Below the pieces are notes generated by a model. The model was not told the DNA's origin. It saw only the letters and a list, made by a program, of their open reading frames with translations, and did no database searches. Position numbers and translations under genes: made by a program. DNA of 64,000 nt from Enterobacter chengduensis (GTDB taxonomy: Bacteria; Pseudomonadota; Gammaproteobacteria; Enterobacterales; Enterobacteriaceae). The DNA lies in NCBI RefSeq assembly GCF_001984825.2, contig NZ_CP043318.1, positions 1,860,001-1,924,000 on the forward strand. Reading direction: 5' to 3'. Of the stretch, positions 48,131 through 56,588 are shown one piece after another (within the stretch, counting starts at the first letter, position 1; each line of letters begins with the position of its first letter).

Positions 48131-49396
48131 TTACCACCAGGCTTCGACCTGTACGCCAAAGTTCCAGGTATTATTCGCCGTGCCGTCCTCGAACGATTTT
48201 CCTTTTTCGGAATCATTCAGGTAGGAGGCAAACACGCGCAGTTCCGGACGTGACATAAAATCAGGACCGTCTGCCAGACCCAGCGCGAGGGTATACTTCT
48301 CGCCGCTCTGCTTGTAGTTCGAGCCGTCGGTGTAGGTATCTTTCTGATAGAAACCACCCACTTCGCCAATCAGGCGGACATACTCGGTGAACTGATACTG
48401 CGCGCGGCCGACCAGGGAAACCAGGCGCGATTTATCGGTAAATTGCGTGGTGTCGTCCGCCGACCCCCAGGTCAACACGTGGTTGAAGGAGAGCTTGTCG
48501 GTAATGGGAATTAGGCCGGTGTTGATCACGCGGTAGCCGCTGGCATCGTTCACATAGTTCCACATGTCGTACCAGCCGCCACCCTGGGACACCATGTTCT
48601 GCGCCAGCCCTTTGTTGGCGTACTGCAGCACCAGCTTGTTGTAACCCCCCAGCATGTCCTGGCTGATTTCGCCGGTCACCATCACGCCGTTATCGGCCTC
48701 GTAGAGCCCGCCGTACTCTTTCTGCTTGTTGGTTGGGTTGGGCATAGCGTAGTCGATACCGACTTCGGTCCAGGCGCCTGCCCATGGTTTCCAGCCCGCA
48801 TAGCGCAGATCGATGTAGTTGATGTTCACGTCGTTATCACCGTCAACGCGATAGTCTACGTCGTTGGCATCGCCGCGGATCCACGCCACGGAGACCGCGC
48901 CTGGGCCGAGCGTATAGTTCTCAATACCCGCGCCGGAACCCGAGATATTCCAGTATTTGGTATCAATGATGTGCAGGTCATGGCGCTGGTAATAGCGTTT
49001 ACCGCCCCAAATCACCGCGTTAGGATCGCCCGGGATCAGGCCTTTGATTTGCAGGTTCAGCTGACGAAGACCGAACTGGGCATCATCACCGAAGGTAGTC
49101 TCGTTATCGTTAGAGCCGTCAGACACCATGCTCACCATACTGTCGAGGTAGAAGCTGACGTCGTTCTTTTTGTAAACCTCAGAGCCCAGCTCCAGCTCGC
49201 CGTAGGTGTCGGCTTCGTTACCCAGACGGCCAATTTTATTTTTTTGCCACTCCTCCATCCCACCATCCCGTGAGACGCCCACGCCGGAGCGAAGATATCC
49301 ATGAAAATCAATCGGTACTGAAGACGCTGCAAACAGCGAAGGAGACGCTAGCGCCGCAGCCAGCGCAACAGATACAGAGCGGATCGTCGTGTTCAT
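48131..49396 (-). CDS. ganL: LamB-family maltoporin-like outer-membrane porin (GanL-like)
   Basis: A 421-aa outer-membrane protein. The signal peptide ends near LFAA, then VPIDFHGYLRSGVGVSRDGG, the LamB/ScrY family start. Alternating beta-strands follow, and the chain ends in VQVEAWW, with the aromatic terminal residue needed for BAM insertion. The greasy-slide type aromatic residues (WGGKRYYQRHDLHIIDTKYW) are present. Next to the galactan genes it most likely admits galacto-oligosaccharides, as Dickeya GanL does. I start at MNTTIRSV (49396), preceded by GAGGGTAAC; the frame extends 11 codons upstream. It is divergent to the LacI-type regulator. Confidence 0.85.
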   Translation of the reverse strand: MNTTIRSVSVALAAALASPSLFAASSVPIDFHGYLRSGVGVSRDGGMEEWQKNKIGRLGNEADTYGELELGSEVYKKNDVSFYLDSMVSMVSDGSNDNETTFGDDAQFGLRQLNLQIKGLIPGDPNAVIWGGKRYYQRHDLHIIDTKYWNISGSGAGIENYTLGPGAVSVAWIRGDANDVDYRVDGDNDVNINYIDLRYAGWKPWAGAWTEVGIDYAMPNPTNKQKEYGGLYEADNGVMVTGEISQDMLGGYNKLVLQYANKGLAQNMVSQGGGWYDMWNYVNDASGYRVINTGLIPITDKLSFNHVLTWGSADDTTQFTDKSRLVSLVGRAQYQFTEYVRLIGEVGGFYQKDTYTDGSNYKQSGEKYTLALGLADGPDFMSRPELRVFASYLNDSEKGKSFEDGTANNTWNFGVQVEAWW

Positions 49397-49553
49397 TGTT
49401 ACCCTCTTATTGTTTTGTAATACGTTCACAAATCCGCTGTCATAAAATGCCTAAACCCTCCAACTGGCAATTGCGCGATCATAAATGTGTGATTAAGTGC
49501 AAATAAAATAGACAATTTTGTATCAATCAATGTGATTTTTCAGGGAGTGCTGT

Positions 49554-49563
49554 ATTGTGAGCG
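49554..49563. promoter_or_regulatory. lacO-like half operator upstream of the LacI-type regulator
   Basis: ATTGTGAGCG is identical to the left half of E. coli lacO1. It lies between ganL and ganR, 103 bases before the ganR ATG. The right half is not recognisable, so this is a candidate only. Confidence 0.35.
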
Positions 49564-49665
49564 TCATACTTTTTTGATGTGTTATGCCAGCAGCGAGAGG
49601 GTGATTAGCGTTTTTTTTCAGCGCCCCTGTTACAATCAGCGCATAACAGCATAAGGAACCGGACC

Positions 49666-50742
49666 ATGAAGTCGAAAAGCGCAACGTTAGAGGACGTGGC
49701 ACGCCATGCGGGCGTCTCCTATCAGACCGTGTCCAGGGTACTGAATAAATCTGCCAACGTATCCGACGCCACGCGTAGCAAGGTGGAGAAATCCATAGAG
49801 TTATTACGGTATGTGCCCAACCGCCTGGCTCAGCAGCTGGTCGGCAAACAGACTCAGACCGTCGGGCTGGTGACAATTTCGCTCGCGTTGCATGCCCCTT
49901 CTCAGGTGGCGGCGGCGGTAAAACGCTATGCGAACGTGGAGGGTTATCAGGTCCTGATTTCAATGATCGATGAGAACGTCAACCACAGCATTCAGGACTC
50001 TATCAACGAACTGAAGTCTCAGCTGGTGAGCAAGGTGATCATCAACGTGCCGCTGGAGGCCGAAGAGGCGCAGAAGATCGCCACAGACAACGACGATATC
50101 GTCTGTTTGTTCCTGGATGTGGACCCGTACAGCTCCGTGTTTAACGTTTCGTTTAACCCGGCTGACGGTACCCGTGCGAGCGTTAAATACCTCTACGAAC
50201 TGGGCCATCGCGACATCGCTCTGCTGGCGGGGCCAGAGTCCTCTGTCTCGGCGCAGCTGAGGCTGAAAAGCTGGATCGAAACCCTGAAGGGTTATGGCCT
50301 GGAGCCTGCCTCGGTGATCCGCGGCAACTGGGATGCACAGAGCGGGTATGCCGGCGCGCTGCAGATGCTGCGCGAAACGCCGCACTTTTCCGCCGTGCTG
50401 GTGGGCAACGACCAGATGGCACTCGGCGTCCTGAGCGCGTTCCATCAGCAGCAAATTTCAATTCCGGGCGAGAAGTCGGTGATTGGCTACGATGACACCT
50501 ACGAAAGCTCGTTTTTCTACCCGGCGCTAACGACGGTCTCGCTGGATTTAGATCTGCAGGGTAAAGAGGCGGTGCGGCGTATTCTGGACAGTGGCGAAGA
50601 TAATGCGCTGCGTATGTCCTCGATTTTGCCTGCTCGTCTGGTGGTGCGGCAGTCTACCGGGCCAAAAGGGGAGAAGGGGAAAAATCTCCAGGCGCTGGCC
50701 CAGCAGCTGCGCGAGATTGCGCATCACCTTGGTGACGCGTAG
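49666..50742 (+). CDS. ganR: LacI-like transcriptional repressor of the gan cluster
   Basis: A 358-aa LacI/GalR-family regulator unusually similar to E. coli LacI. Similar stretches are GVSYQTVSRVLNKSANVSDATRSKVEKS in the headpiece, the hinge PNRLAQQLVGKQ, SLALHAPSQ, HRDIALLAGPESSVSAQLRLKSW and VGNDQMALG. The C-terminal helix LQALAQQLREIAHHL parallels the LacI leucine heptads that make tetramers and allow DNA looping. The recognition-helix residues following GVS (YQT) are the same as in LacI. The natural inducer is likely a galactoside from galactan, since the neighbouring genes include GH42 and GH53 enzymes. Confidence 0.88.
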   Translation: MKSKSATLEDVARHAGVSYQTVSRVLNKSANVSDATRSKVEKSIELLRYVPNRLAQQLVGKQTQTVGLVTISLALHAPSQVAAAVKRYANVEGYQVLISMIDENVNHSIQDSINELKSQLVSKVIINVPLEAEEAQKIATDNDDIVCLFLDVDPYSSVFNVSFNPADGTRASVKYLYELGHRDIALLAGPESSVSAQLRLKSWIETLKGYGLEPASVIRGNWDAQSGYAGALQMLRETPHFSAVLVGNDQMALGVLSAFHQQQISIPGEKSVIGYDDTYESSFFYPALTTVSLDLDLQGKEAVRRILDSGEDNALRMSSILPARLVVRQSTGPKGEKGKNLQALAQQLREIAHHLGDA

Positions 50743-50748
50743 CGGCGT

Positions 50749-50777
50749 GAGCACCGCAATCACAGAAAGCGGTGCTC
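50749..50777. terminator. Stem-loop between convergent ganR and mgtE
   Basis: A 9-bp GC-rich stem GAGCACCGC / GCGGTGCTC with 11-base loop lies 6 bases after the ganR stop and 6 bases before the end of mgtE. No long T-run is present. Confidence 0.55.
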
Positions 50778-50783
50778 GCAAGA

Positions 50784-51785
50784 TTACTCCAGCCCCAGCG
50801 TGTACTGGGCGATTTTGAAGTAGATAATCAGCCCGGTGCCGTCGATGAGCGTCGCGATAAACGGCGCGGAGACGACCGCCGGGTCAATGCCGCAGCGCTT
50901 GAGCACCATCGGAATCACGGACGACACGATCGCGCTCCAGAGCGTAATGCACACCAGCGTCAGGCTGACGATAAGCGTGATTTCCAGCCCAATCCCCATC
51001 ATCCAGGCGCGGATACACCCGGCGATACCCAGCGTCACGGCAATCATCAGCGAGGTGGTCATCTCTTTACGCAGCACGCGCCCGACGTCGCGCAGGTGGA
51101 CTTCCCCCAGCGCCATGGCGCGCACCAGCGTGGAGGTGATCTGCGTCCCGCTGTTGCCGCCCGTGCCGATCAGCAGTGGAATAAAGAACGCCAGCGCAAT
51201 GGCGGACTCCAGCGCCTCTTCGAAGTGCTGGATCACCGAACTGGTGTAGGCTTCCGCGACAAACAGCAGCAGCAGCCAGACGGAGCGTTTCTTCCACAGG
51301 CTGAAGGCGCTGGTTTCCAGATAGGGCTTCTCCAGCGGCAGCGTCGCCCCCTGAAGCTGGGCGTCCTCGGTGACGTCATCCTCCAGCAGATGGGCGATTT
51401 CGCGCTCGGTCAGGCAGCCGACGAGCTTCCCATGGGTGACCACCGGCACGACATCCGCGCCGCCGTGCGCCAGCAGACCGGCGACATCGGCACGTTCATC
51501 CTCCGGCTTGACCTGCAGGAACTGCGAAATCATCAGCGATTTCACCGGCTGTACCGTATCGGCGGTCTGCAGCAGTTTACGCACCGCAATCATGCCCGCC
51601 AGGCGACCATTGTCTTCAATAAAAATATGTGACGGAATATCGTCATCTTTTAATTTTTCGAAGAATTGCTCGCGGGCCAGGGCCACGCATAATGAAATAT
51701 CGAGAACGATAAAATCGGTATTCATATATTGCGCGATGGCGCTGTCGTTGAATCCCGAATTTTGATTGTGAATAGCGTAAGACAT
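50784..51785 (-). CDS. mgtE: Short MgtE-type magnesium transporter (CBS pair plus membrane domain)
   Basis: A 333-aa protein, shorter than usual MgtE (about 450 aa) because the N-terminal superhelical domain is missing. A CBS pair is at about residues 15-130, and five membrane helices follow. The MgtE pore motif PLLIGTGGNSGTQITSTLVRAMALGE is present and carries the conserved Gly/Asn/Thr. It would admit Mg2+ (possibly Co2+) into the cell. The ATG at 51785 is preceded by AAGGGAA; the open frame upstream lies within a riboswitch-like leader. Control by Mg2+ at RNA level is strongly suggested by that leader. Confidence 0.85.
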   Translation of the reverse strand: MSYAIHNQNSGFNDSAIAQYMNTDFIVLDISLCVALAREQFFEKLKDDDIPSHIFIEDNGRLAGMIAVRKLLQTADTVQPVKSLMISQFLQVKPEDERADVAGLLAHGGADVVPVVTHGKLVGCLTEREIAHLLEDDVTEDAQLQGATLPLEKPYLETSAFSLWKKRSVWLLLLFVAEAYTSSVIQHFEEALESAIALAFFIPLLIGTGGNSGTQITSTLVRAMALGEVHLRDVGRVLRKEMTTSLMIAVTLGIAGCIRAWMMGIGLEITLIVSLTLVCITLWSAIVSSVIPMVLKRCGIDPAVVSAPFIATLIDGTGLIIYFKIAQYTLGLE

Positions 51786-51849
51786 AGTGAATTCCCTTTG
51801 AATAATAACATCTCTCAGGGGCGAGCAAGACAGGGCATGTCGAAGAGGA

Positions 51850-52012
51850 GATCCCCACGTCCTGGGTTCAGCACTGTACACCGTATCCCGCAAGGGAAGT
51901 TATACTGACAAAGCCTTGATTCGACAGTGCCTGTTTTACCCTGTGCCGATTCTCTCGAACCCACCAGAGCGATAACGTGTATTTGTACAGGAGCCTCGCC
52001 ATAACGAGATCG
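51850..52012 (-). ncRNA. M-box (ykoK-type) Mg2+ riboswitch in the mgtE leader
   Basis: On the minus strand the leader contains GTTATGGCGAGGCTCCTGTA followed by AATACACGTTATCGCT, then GGGTAAAACAGG, and near the 3' end GTGTACAGTGCTGAACCC. As I remember it, the Bacillus ykoK/mgtE M-box has GTTAGGTGAGGCTCCTGTA, GATACGCTGCTGCCC, GGGTCAACAG and CATACAGTGCTAAAG in the same order. The closing stem can be formed by GATCTC (52006-52011) with GGGATC (51850-51855). It ends about 65 bases before the mgtE ATG. No intrinsic terminator is seen after it, so control may be at translation. Confidence 0.8.
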
Positions 52013-52028
52013 TTGTAAAACGTGAGGG

Positions 52029-52034
52029 ATAATA
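52029..52034 (-). promoter_or_regulatory. Candidate -10 element for mgtE
   Basis: TATTAT read leftward, about 18 bases before the conserved start of the riboswitch aptamer. No good -35 hexamer is seen 17 bp upstream, so an activator may be needed. Confidence 0.4.
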
Positions 52035-52070
52035 CGCATATTTAAATTCACCGCTCGGGAATTTAAATAA

Positions 52071-52087
52071 CGTTTAAGAACGGTTTA
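52071..52087 (+). promoter_or_regulatory. PhoP-box-like direct repeat upstream of the DedA gene
   Basis: CGTTTA-N5-GGTTTA matches 11 of 12 positions of the PhoP box (T/G)GTTTA-N5-(T/G)GTTTA. AT-rich -10 candidates (TATTAT or ATTAAT at 52094-52103) follow at suitable distance. It lies between the Mg2+ transporter gene and dedA. Confidence 0.55.
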
Positions 52088-52174
52088 AAATAATATTATT
52101 AATGCGATGTTGAGGTTTTATTTAATGTTGCTCCTTTTAAATGGAGGATTAAATAATTAACGGAGGAGGGGGGA

Positions 52175-52678
52175 ATGGCGTGGTTTGATAATCTGCTGAA
52201 TCATTTTGCGCTCTATCCGGCACAGTTGTTCGCGCTGTTATTTATGATGGCGCTAAGCAAGTCGACGGTGCTGATCTCCTCCGTGCTGCCGCCCGCGTCG
52301 GTGATGCTGCTGGCGGGCATTACCGTCAGCCAAGCGAGCATGCATCCCGGGCTGGCGTGGCTCGCCGTCGTGATGGGGGCAACGGCGGGGTCGGTGCTGA
52401 ATTACCATATCGGCCAGCTGATGGGGCATACCCGGCTGGTCACGCGCTTCACGTCGAAGCATGCCGGTAAGTTCTTGCGGGTACAGCATCAGCTGCAAAA
52501 GAACGGTGCCATCGCACTTTTTACGTCGCGCTTTCTGGCGGTGCTGCGCTACATCGTCCCGCTGGCAGCGGGAATGCTCAGGCTGAACGCCGTCAAGGTC
52601 TACGCCGTCAGCCTGCTTTCCGCCTGCGCGTGGGCGGCGCTGTATGTCGGCATCGTCACCGGCATCAGCGCCTTCTGA
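52175..52678 (+). CDS. DedA/VTT-family membrane protein
   Basis: A 167-aa inner-membrane protein of the DedA (SNARE-associated/VTT) family. The motif FTSRFLAVLRYIVPLAAGMLRLNAVKVY carries the conserved F/G-x-R-(F/Y)-x-P-x-x-R-like core, and GSVLNYHIGQLMG precedes it. DedA proteins help recycle lipid carriers such as undecaprenyl phosphate and phosphatidylethanolamine and support membrane potential and resistance to cationic peptides. The ATG follows a GGAGGAGGGG ribosome site. A PhoP-like box upstream would link expression to low Mg2+ or cationic peptides. Confidence 0.82.
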   Translation: MAWFDNLLNHFALYPAQLFALLFMMALSKSTVLISSVLPPASVMLLAGITVSQASMHPGLAWLAVVMGATAGSVLNYHIGQLMGHTRLVTRFTSKHAGKFLRVQHQLQKNGAIALFTSRFLAVLRYIVPLAAGMLRLNAVKVYAVSLLSACAWAALYVGIVTGISAF

Positions 52679-52724
52679 ATGGCAAACTCTCCATTCCACC
52701 GTATGGACGCCAGATAGCGCCAGG

Positions 52725-53519
52725 CTACTGCTTCGCGTAGCGCGGGGCCGGGATGCCGGTGCGCGCGCTGTTAAACAGCTCAAGGCGCGCCGCTTCGTAA
52801 CGCTCCCAGAGCCCTTCGTCATGCATCGGGGGGATGGTGATCGGTTCGCCTAGATCCAGACCCGCCAGTGAGGCATCGACCATATCGTCGGTGGTCATCA
52901 CCGACCCTTCCGGCAGATCGTTCACCGTGACGCCGGAATGGCTCCAGATTTCCGTCGCCGTGGCGGCGGGCAGCACGGCCTGAATGCGCACGCTGCTGTC
53001 GGCAAATTCTTCCTGTAGCCCACGGGTAAAGCTCAGCACCCACGCCTTGGTGGCGCTGTAGAGCGCGCTGCCCGCCCGCACGTGCAGGGCCAGCACGGAG
53101 GCGATATTGATTAAGGTACCGCGATTGTTCTGCGCCAGCCGCGGCAGCGCCGCATAGGTCAGCCGCATCAGGGCCGTGGTGTTCAGGGTATTGATGGCCT
53201 GATGCTGCGCCACATCGCCCGCGAGGAAGGGCGCCATCTGCGCGGTGCCCGCGTTGTTAATCAGCGCATCAATGGCGGTATTGCTGCGCAGCTCTTCTTC
53301 TACGGCGCGGATCCCGGCTTCATCGGTGAGATCGGCCACCAGAATATCGACGGTGATGCCATAGCGGGCGCGCAGGTCGGCGGCGAGGGATTTCAGACGA
53401 TCCTCGCGACGGGCGACCAGCACCAGGTTAGCGCCGCGCGCGGCAAGACGGTCGGCATAAACGGCACCAATCCCGGAAGAGGCGCCCGTAATCAGGGCGG
53501 TGGTGATGTGCGTAGTCAT
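52725..53519 (-). CDS. Short-chain dehydrogenase/reductase
   Basis: A 264-aa classical SDR. The cofactor motif TGASSGIG is near residue 11, followed by NNAG at about 88. The catalytic Ser lies in INIASVLALHVRAGSALYSATKAW with the Tyr-x-x-x-Lys pair (YSATK). Arg-rich residues after the second strand (VARREDRL) favour NADP(H). The HxlR-type gene upstream is transcribed in the same direction but has its own apparent operator, and a matching palindrome lies just upstream of this gene. So it is the probable regulated target, perhaps for an aldehyde or quinone. Substrate unknown. Confidence 0.88.
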   Translation of the reverse strand: MTTHITTALITGASSGIGAVYADRLAARGANLVLVARREDRLKSLAADLRARYGITVDILVADLTDEAGIRAVEEELRSNTAIDALINNAGTAQMAPFLAGDVAQHQAINTLNTTALMRLTYAALPRLAQNNRGTLINIASVLALHVRAGSALYSATKAWVLSFTRGLQEEFADSSVRIQAVLPAATATEIWSHSGVTVNDLPEGSVMTTDDMVDASLAGLDLGEPITIPPMHDEGLWERYEAARLELFNSARTGIPAPRYAKQ

Positions 53520-53551
53520 CGTGTGTTACCTCAAGCAAAGTGGGTTATTTG

Positions 53552-53566
53552 GTTTCAATATGAAAC
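53552..53566. promoter_or_regulatory. Palindrome upstream of SDR gene, likely HxlR operator
   Basis: GTTTCA-ATA-TGAAAC is a perfect 6-bp inverted repeat, 33 bases upstream of the SDR start. It shares the GTTTYA-N3-TRAAAC form with the site upstream of the regulator. An imperfect third copy, GTTTTATAATGCAAC, lies at 53589-53603. Confidence 0.6.
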
Positions 53567-53643
53567 TTAATTAACTCTCCATTATTTGGTTTTATAATGC
53601 AACCAATTTTGCGATCGTTTTGTGCTTTTACCGTCGGGAAGGA

Positions 53644-54087
53644 TCAGGAGGGGAGTTTAGCCACGATCTCTTCAGGCGCCAGTTCGCGCCCGTCGTCGGC
53701 GATAAGCGCCAGTTTGCGCAGGGGTTTACGCTGTTCGGTATCGACCAGCACGGTGCCGCATTCGTTTTCCGCAAACAAAAATTCATTCCCCCACTGGGAA
53801 AGGGCAACCAGCACCGTCTGCAGGGCGCGACCCTTATCGGTCAGGACATACTCCTGCCAGGCGCTGCCGTCGGACGGGGGCTGAAGCCGGAGGATACCCT
53901 CATCAACCAGCAGCTTGAGCCGCGTGGTCAGCATGTTTTTCGCGATGCCGAGGCTTTTCTGAAACTCGCCGAAGCGCTTAATTCCGCGCAGCGCGTCGCG
54001 AACAATCAGCAACGACCACCAGTCGCCGATGATATCCAGCGAACGGGCGACGGGGCAGGGGCTCTCTTCAAGGCGGGTACGTTTCAC
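53644..54087 (-). CDS. HxlR-family transcriptional regulator
   Basis: A 147-aa winged-helix protein of the HxlR (HTH_20-like) family. The conserved pre-helix cysteine lies in [25 protein letters not shown], followed by [29 protein letters not shown]. HxlR proteins often sense quinones or aldehydes through this cysteine and control nearby reductase genes. I choose the GTG at 54087 (VKRTRLEE, with GGAGAA upstream) over the ATG at 54135, because a palindrome typical of its operator lies at 54111-54125, inside the longer version. Confidence 0.82.
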   Translation of the reverse strand: MKRTRLEESPCPVARSLDIIGDWWSLLIVRDALRGIKRFGEFQKSLGIAKNMLTTRLKLLVDEGILRLQPPSDGSAWQEYVLTDKGRALQTVLVALSQWGNEFLFAENECGTVLVDTEQRKPLRKLALIADDGRELAPEEIVAKLPS

Positions 54088-54110
54088 AAGCAATTCTCCG
54101 GTAGGGTATG

Positions 54111-54125
54111 GTTTTATTATAAAAC
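54111..54125. promoter_or_regulatory. Palindrome upstream of the HxlR gene, likely autoregulatory operator
   Basis: GTTTTA-TTA-TAAAAC is a perfect 6-bp inverted repeat with 3-base centre, 24 bases upstream of the GTG start chosen for the regulator. It has the same form as the repeat in front of the SDR gene. Confidence 0.6.
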
Positions 54126-54183
54126 TAATTGGCACACACCGTAAGCACGTTAATCATCAGTTTGAGAAATGCTTCCCGGAAAA

Positions 54184-54201
54184 TTGTCACCAATCTGTCA
54201 C
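54184..54201 (+). promoter_or_regulatory. Pho box upstream of agp
   Basis: TTGTCAC-CAAT-CTGTCAC has the 7-4-7 direct-repeat form of PhoB sites (CTGTCAT-N4-CTGTCAC), 38 bases before the agp ATG. Confidence 0.65.
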
Positions 54202-54238
54202 ACTGAACGCGACATTTAAAACGAGTGAGGAATTAGGG

Positions 54239-55480
54239 ATGAGAAAAGCACTACTCGCGCTGGCAGTCGCCGGTTCCATTTCAGCAACGTTTGGCGTGCA
54301 GGCGCAAGAGACGCCGGAAGGGTATCAGCTGGAACAAGTTTTAATCATGAGTCGCCATAACCTGCGCGCGCCGCTTGCCAACAACGGCAGCGTGCTGGAG
54401 CAGTCCACGCCGAAGCAGTGGCCTGAATGGGAGGTGCCGGGCGGCCAGCTCACCACCAAAGGCGGCGTGCTGGAAGTCTACATGGGCCATTACATGCGCG
54501 AGTGGCTGGCGCAGCAGGGGATGGTGACCACCGGCGAATGTCCACCGGCGCAGAGCGTTTATGCTTACGCCAACAGCCTGCAGCGTACCGTTGCGACCGC
54601 GCAGTTCTTCATTACCGGGGCGTTCCCGGGCTGCGACATTCCTGTGCACCATCAGGAAAAAATGGGCACCATGGATCCGACCTTTAATCCGGTGATTACC
54701 AATAACTCGCCGGAATTCCGTGAAAAAGCGCTGAAGGCGATGGAGGCGGAACGGCAGAAAATGCAGCTTACAGAGAGCTATAAGCTGCTGGAGCAGATGA
54801 CGAACTACGCCGATTCTCCGTCCTGCAAAGAGAAAAAGGTCTGCTCGCTGGCGGACGCGAAGGATACCTTCAGCGCCGACTATGAAAAAGAGCCTGGCGT
54901 ATCCGGGCCGCTGAAGGTGGGCAACTCGCTGGTGGATGCGTTCACGCTGCAGTACTACGAAGGCTTCCCGGCCGACCAGGTAGCCTGGGGCGAAATCAAG
55001 ACCGACCAGCAGTGGCGCGTGCTGTCGATGCTGAAAAACGGCTATCAGGACTCGCTGTTTACCTCCACCGAGGTGGCGCAAAACGTGGCGAAGCCGCTGG
55101 TGAAGTATATCGATAAAACGCTGGTCACCGACCGGGCGAAAGCGCCGAAAATCACCCTGCTGGTGGGGCATGACTCGAACATCGCGTCGCTGCTCACCGC
55201 CCTCGATTTCAAACCGTATCAGCTGCACGATCAGCACGAACGTACCCCGATTGGCGGGAAAATTGTCTTCCAGCGCTGGCATGACAAAAATGCTAACCAG
55301 GAGCTGATGAAAATTGAGTATGTCTACCAGAGCGCGGAGCAGCTGCGTAACGCCAGCGTGCTGTCGCTGCAGTCTCCGGCGCAGCGCGTGACGCTGGAGC
55401 TGAAGGGCTGTCCGGTGGATGCGAACGGTTTCTGTCCGGTCGATAAATTCAATGCGGTGATGAATAACGCGGCGAAGTAA
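54239..55480 (+). CDS. agp: Agp, periplasmic glucose-1-phosphatase
   Basis: A 413-aa exported histidine acid phosphatase. The signal peptide ends near FGVQA|QE (residue 22). The catalytic motif RHNLRAP has nucleophile His40, and the distal acid motif is GHDSNIASL. The RHNLRAP form, with N instead of G in RHGxRxP, is typical of glucose-1-phosphatase (Agp) rather than AppA phytase. It releases phosphate from glucose-1-phosphate in the periplasm. It is followed by convergent yccJ and wrbA, as in E. coli. The Pho box at 54184-54201 suggests phosphate-starvation control. Confidence 0.95.
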   Translation: MRKALLALAVAGSISATFGVQAQETPEGYQLEQVLIMSRHNLRAPLANNGSVLEQSTPKQWPEWEVPGGQLTTKGGVLEVYMGHYMREWLAQQGMVTTGECPPAQSVYAYANSLQRTVATAQFFITGAFPGCDIPVHHQEKMGTMDPTFNPVITNNSPEFREKALKAMEAERQKMQLTESYKLLEQMTNYADSPSCKEKKVCSLADAKDTFSADYEKEPGVSGPLKVGNSLVDAFTLQYYEGFPADQVAWGEIKTDQQWRVLSMLKNGYQDSLFTSTEVAQNVAKPLVKYIDKTLVTDRAKAPKITLLVGHDSNIASLLTALDFKPYQLHDQHERTPIGGKIVFQRWHDKNANQELMKIEYVYQSAEQLRNASVLSLQSPAQRVTLELKGCPVDANGFCPVDKFNAVMNNAAK

Positions 55481-55487
55481 AAGAGAA

Positions 55488-55509
55488 CCCCCCGCGTGAT
55501 GGCGGGGGG
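55488..55509. terminator. Terminator between convergent agp and yccJ
   Basis: An 8-bp GC stem CCCCCCGC / GCGGGGGG with 6-base loop. The leftward transcript (yccJ) runs into TTCTCTTTTAC, a usable U-rich tail; the agp side has none. Confidence 0.65.
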
Positions 55510-55515
55510 AAACGC

Positions 55516-55743
55516 TTAGACGTTTTTACGTTCGATGGTTTGCTCGCCCCAGAAGAGCGAGTCTTTATCCGTTTTTTCGAAGGCGCGCACCAGCACCTCA
55601 TCGTTACCTTCCTCCCATATCTGCTCGGCCAGCTTTTCATCGTATTTCGCGACTTCAAAGATAGCTTCGGCGATCTCCGGAGAGGTGTTGCGTAAACTTG
55701 CCCATTCGCCCACGTGGTGAGCTTTGGATTCTTGAGTTGGCAT
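55516..55743 (-). CDS. yccJ: YccJ family protein
   Basis: A 75-aa protein matching E. coli YccJ in length and pattern ([46 protein letters not shown]). It is acidic and probably helical, with no signal peptide. It directly follows wrbA (20 bases), with which it is probably co-transcribed as in E. coli, where both belong to the stationary-phase/stress response. Molecular function unknown. Confidence 0.93.
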   Translation of the reverse strand: MPTQESKAHHVGEWASLRNTSPEIAEAIFEVAKYDEKLAEQIWEEGNDEVLVRAFEKTDKDSLFWGEQTIERKNV

Positions 55744-55763
55744 GCTTGTCCTCCTGTTGGGTG

Positions 55764-56366
<603 letters not shown>

Positions 56367-56588
56367 TCACTCCTCGTTGGTTTTTCTGACAGCGGATCGC
56401 TGCGTTCTTTTAAAGATATGCCATCACGGCCAGACTGCAAAAATGAACGGCATTTCTTTGATTTATAACAATATGATTACAAAAAGGCGTTGTAGCAAAA
56501 TGAAACAAATTTCAGGCGGCGGTTTTTTGAAAAGATAAGAAAGGCTTATGAATTACCGCCGCGTCATCTCACCCGAAAGACTGAGATC

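Noticed and set aside
54341..55282. A 313-codon leftward open frame opposite agp
   Set aside because: Shadow of agp, with low-complexity His/Arg composition.
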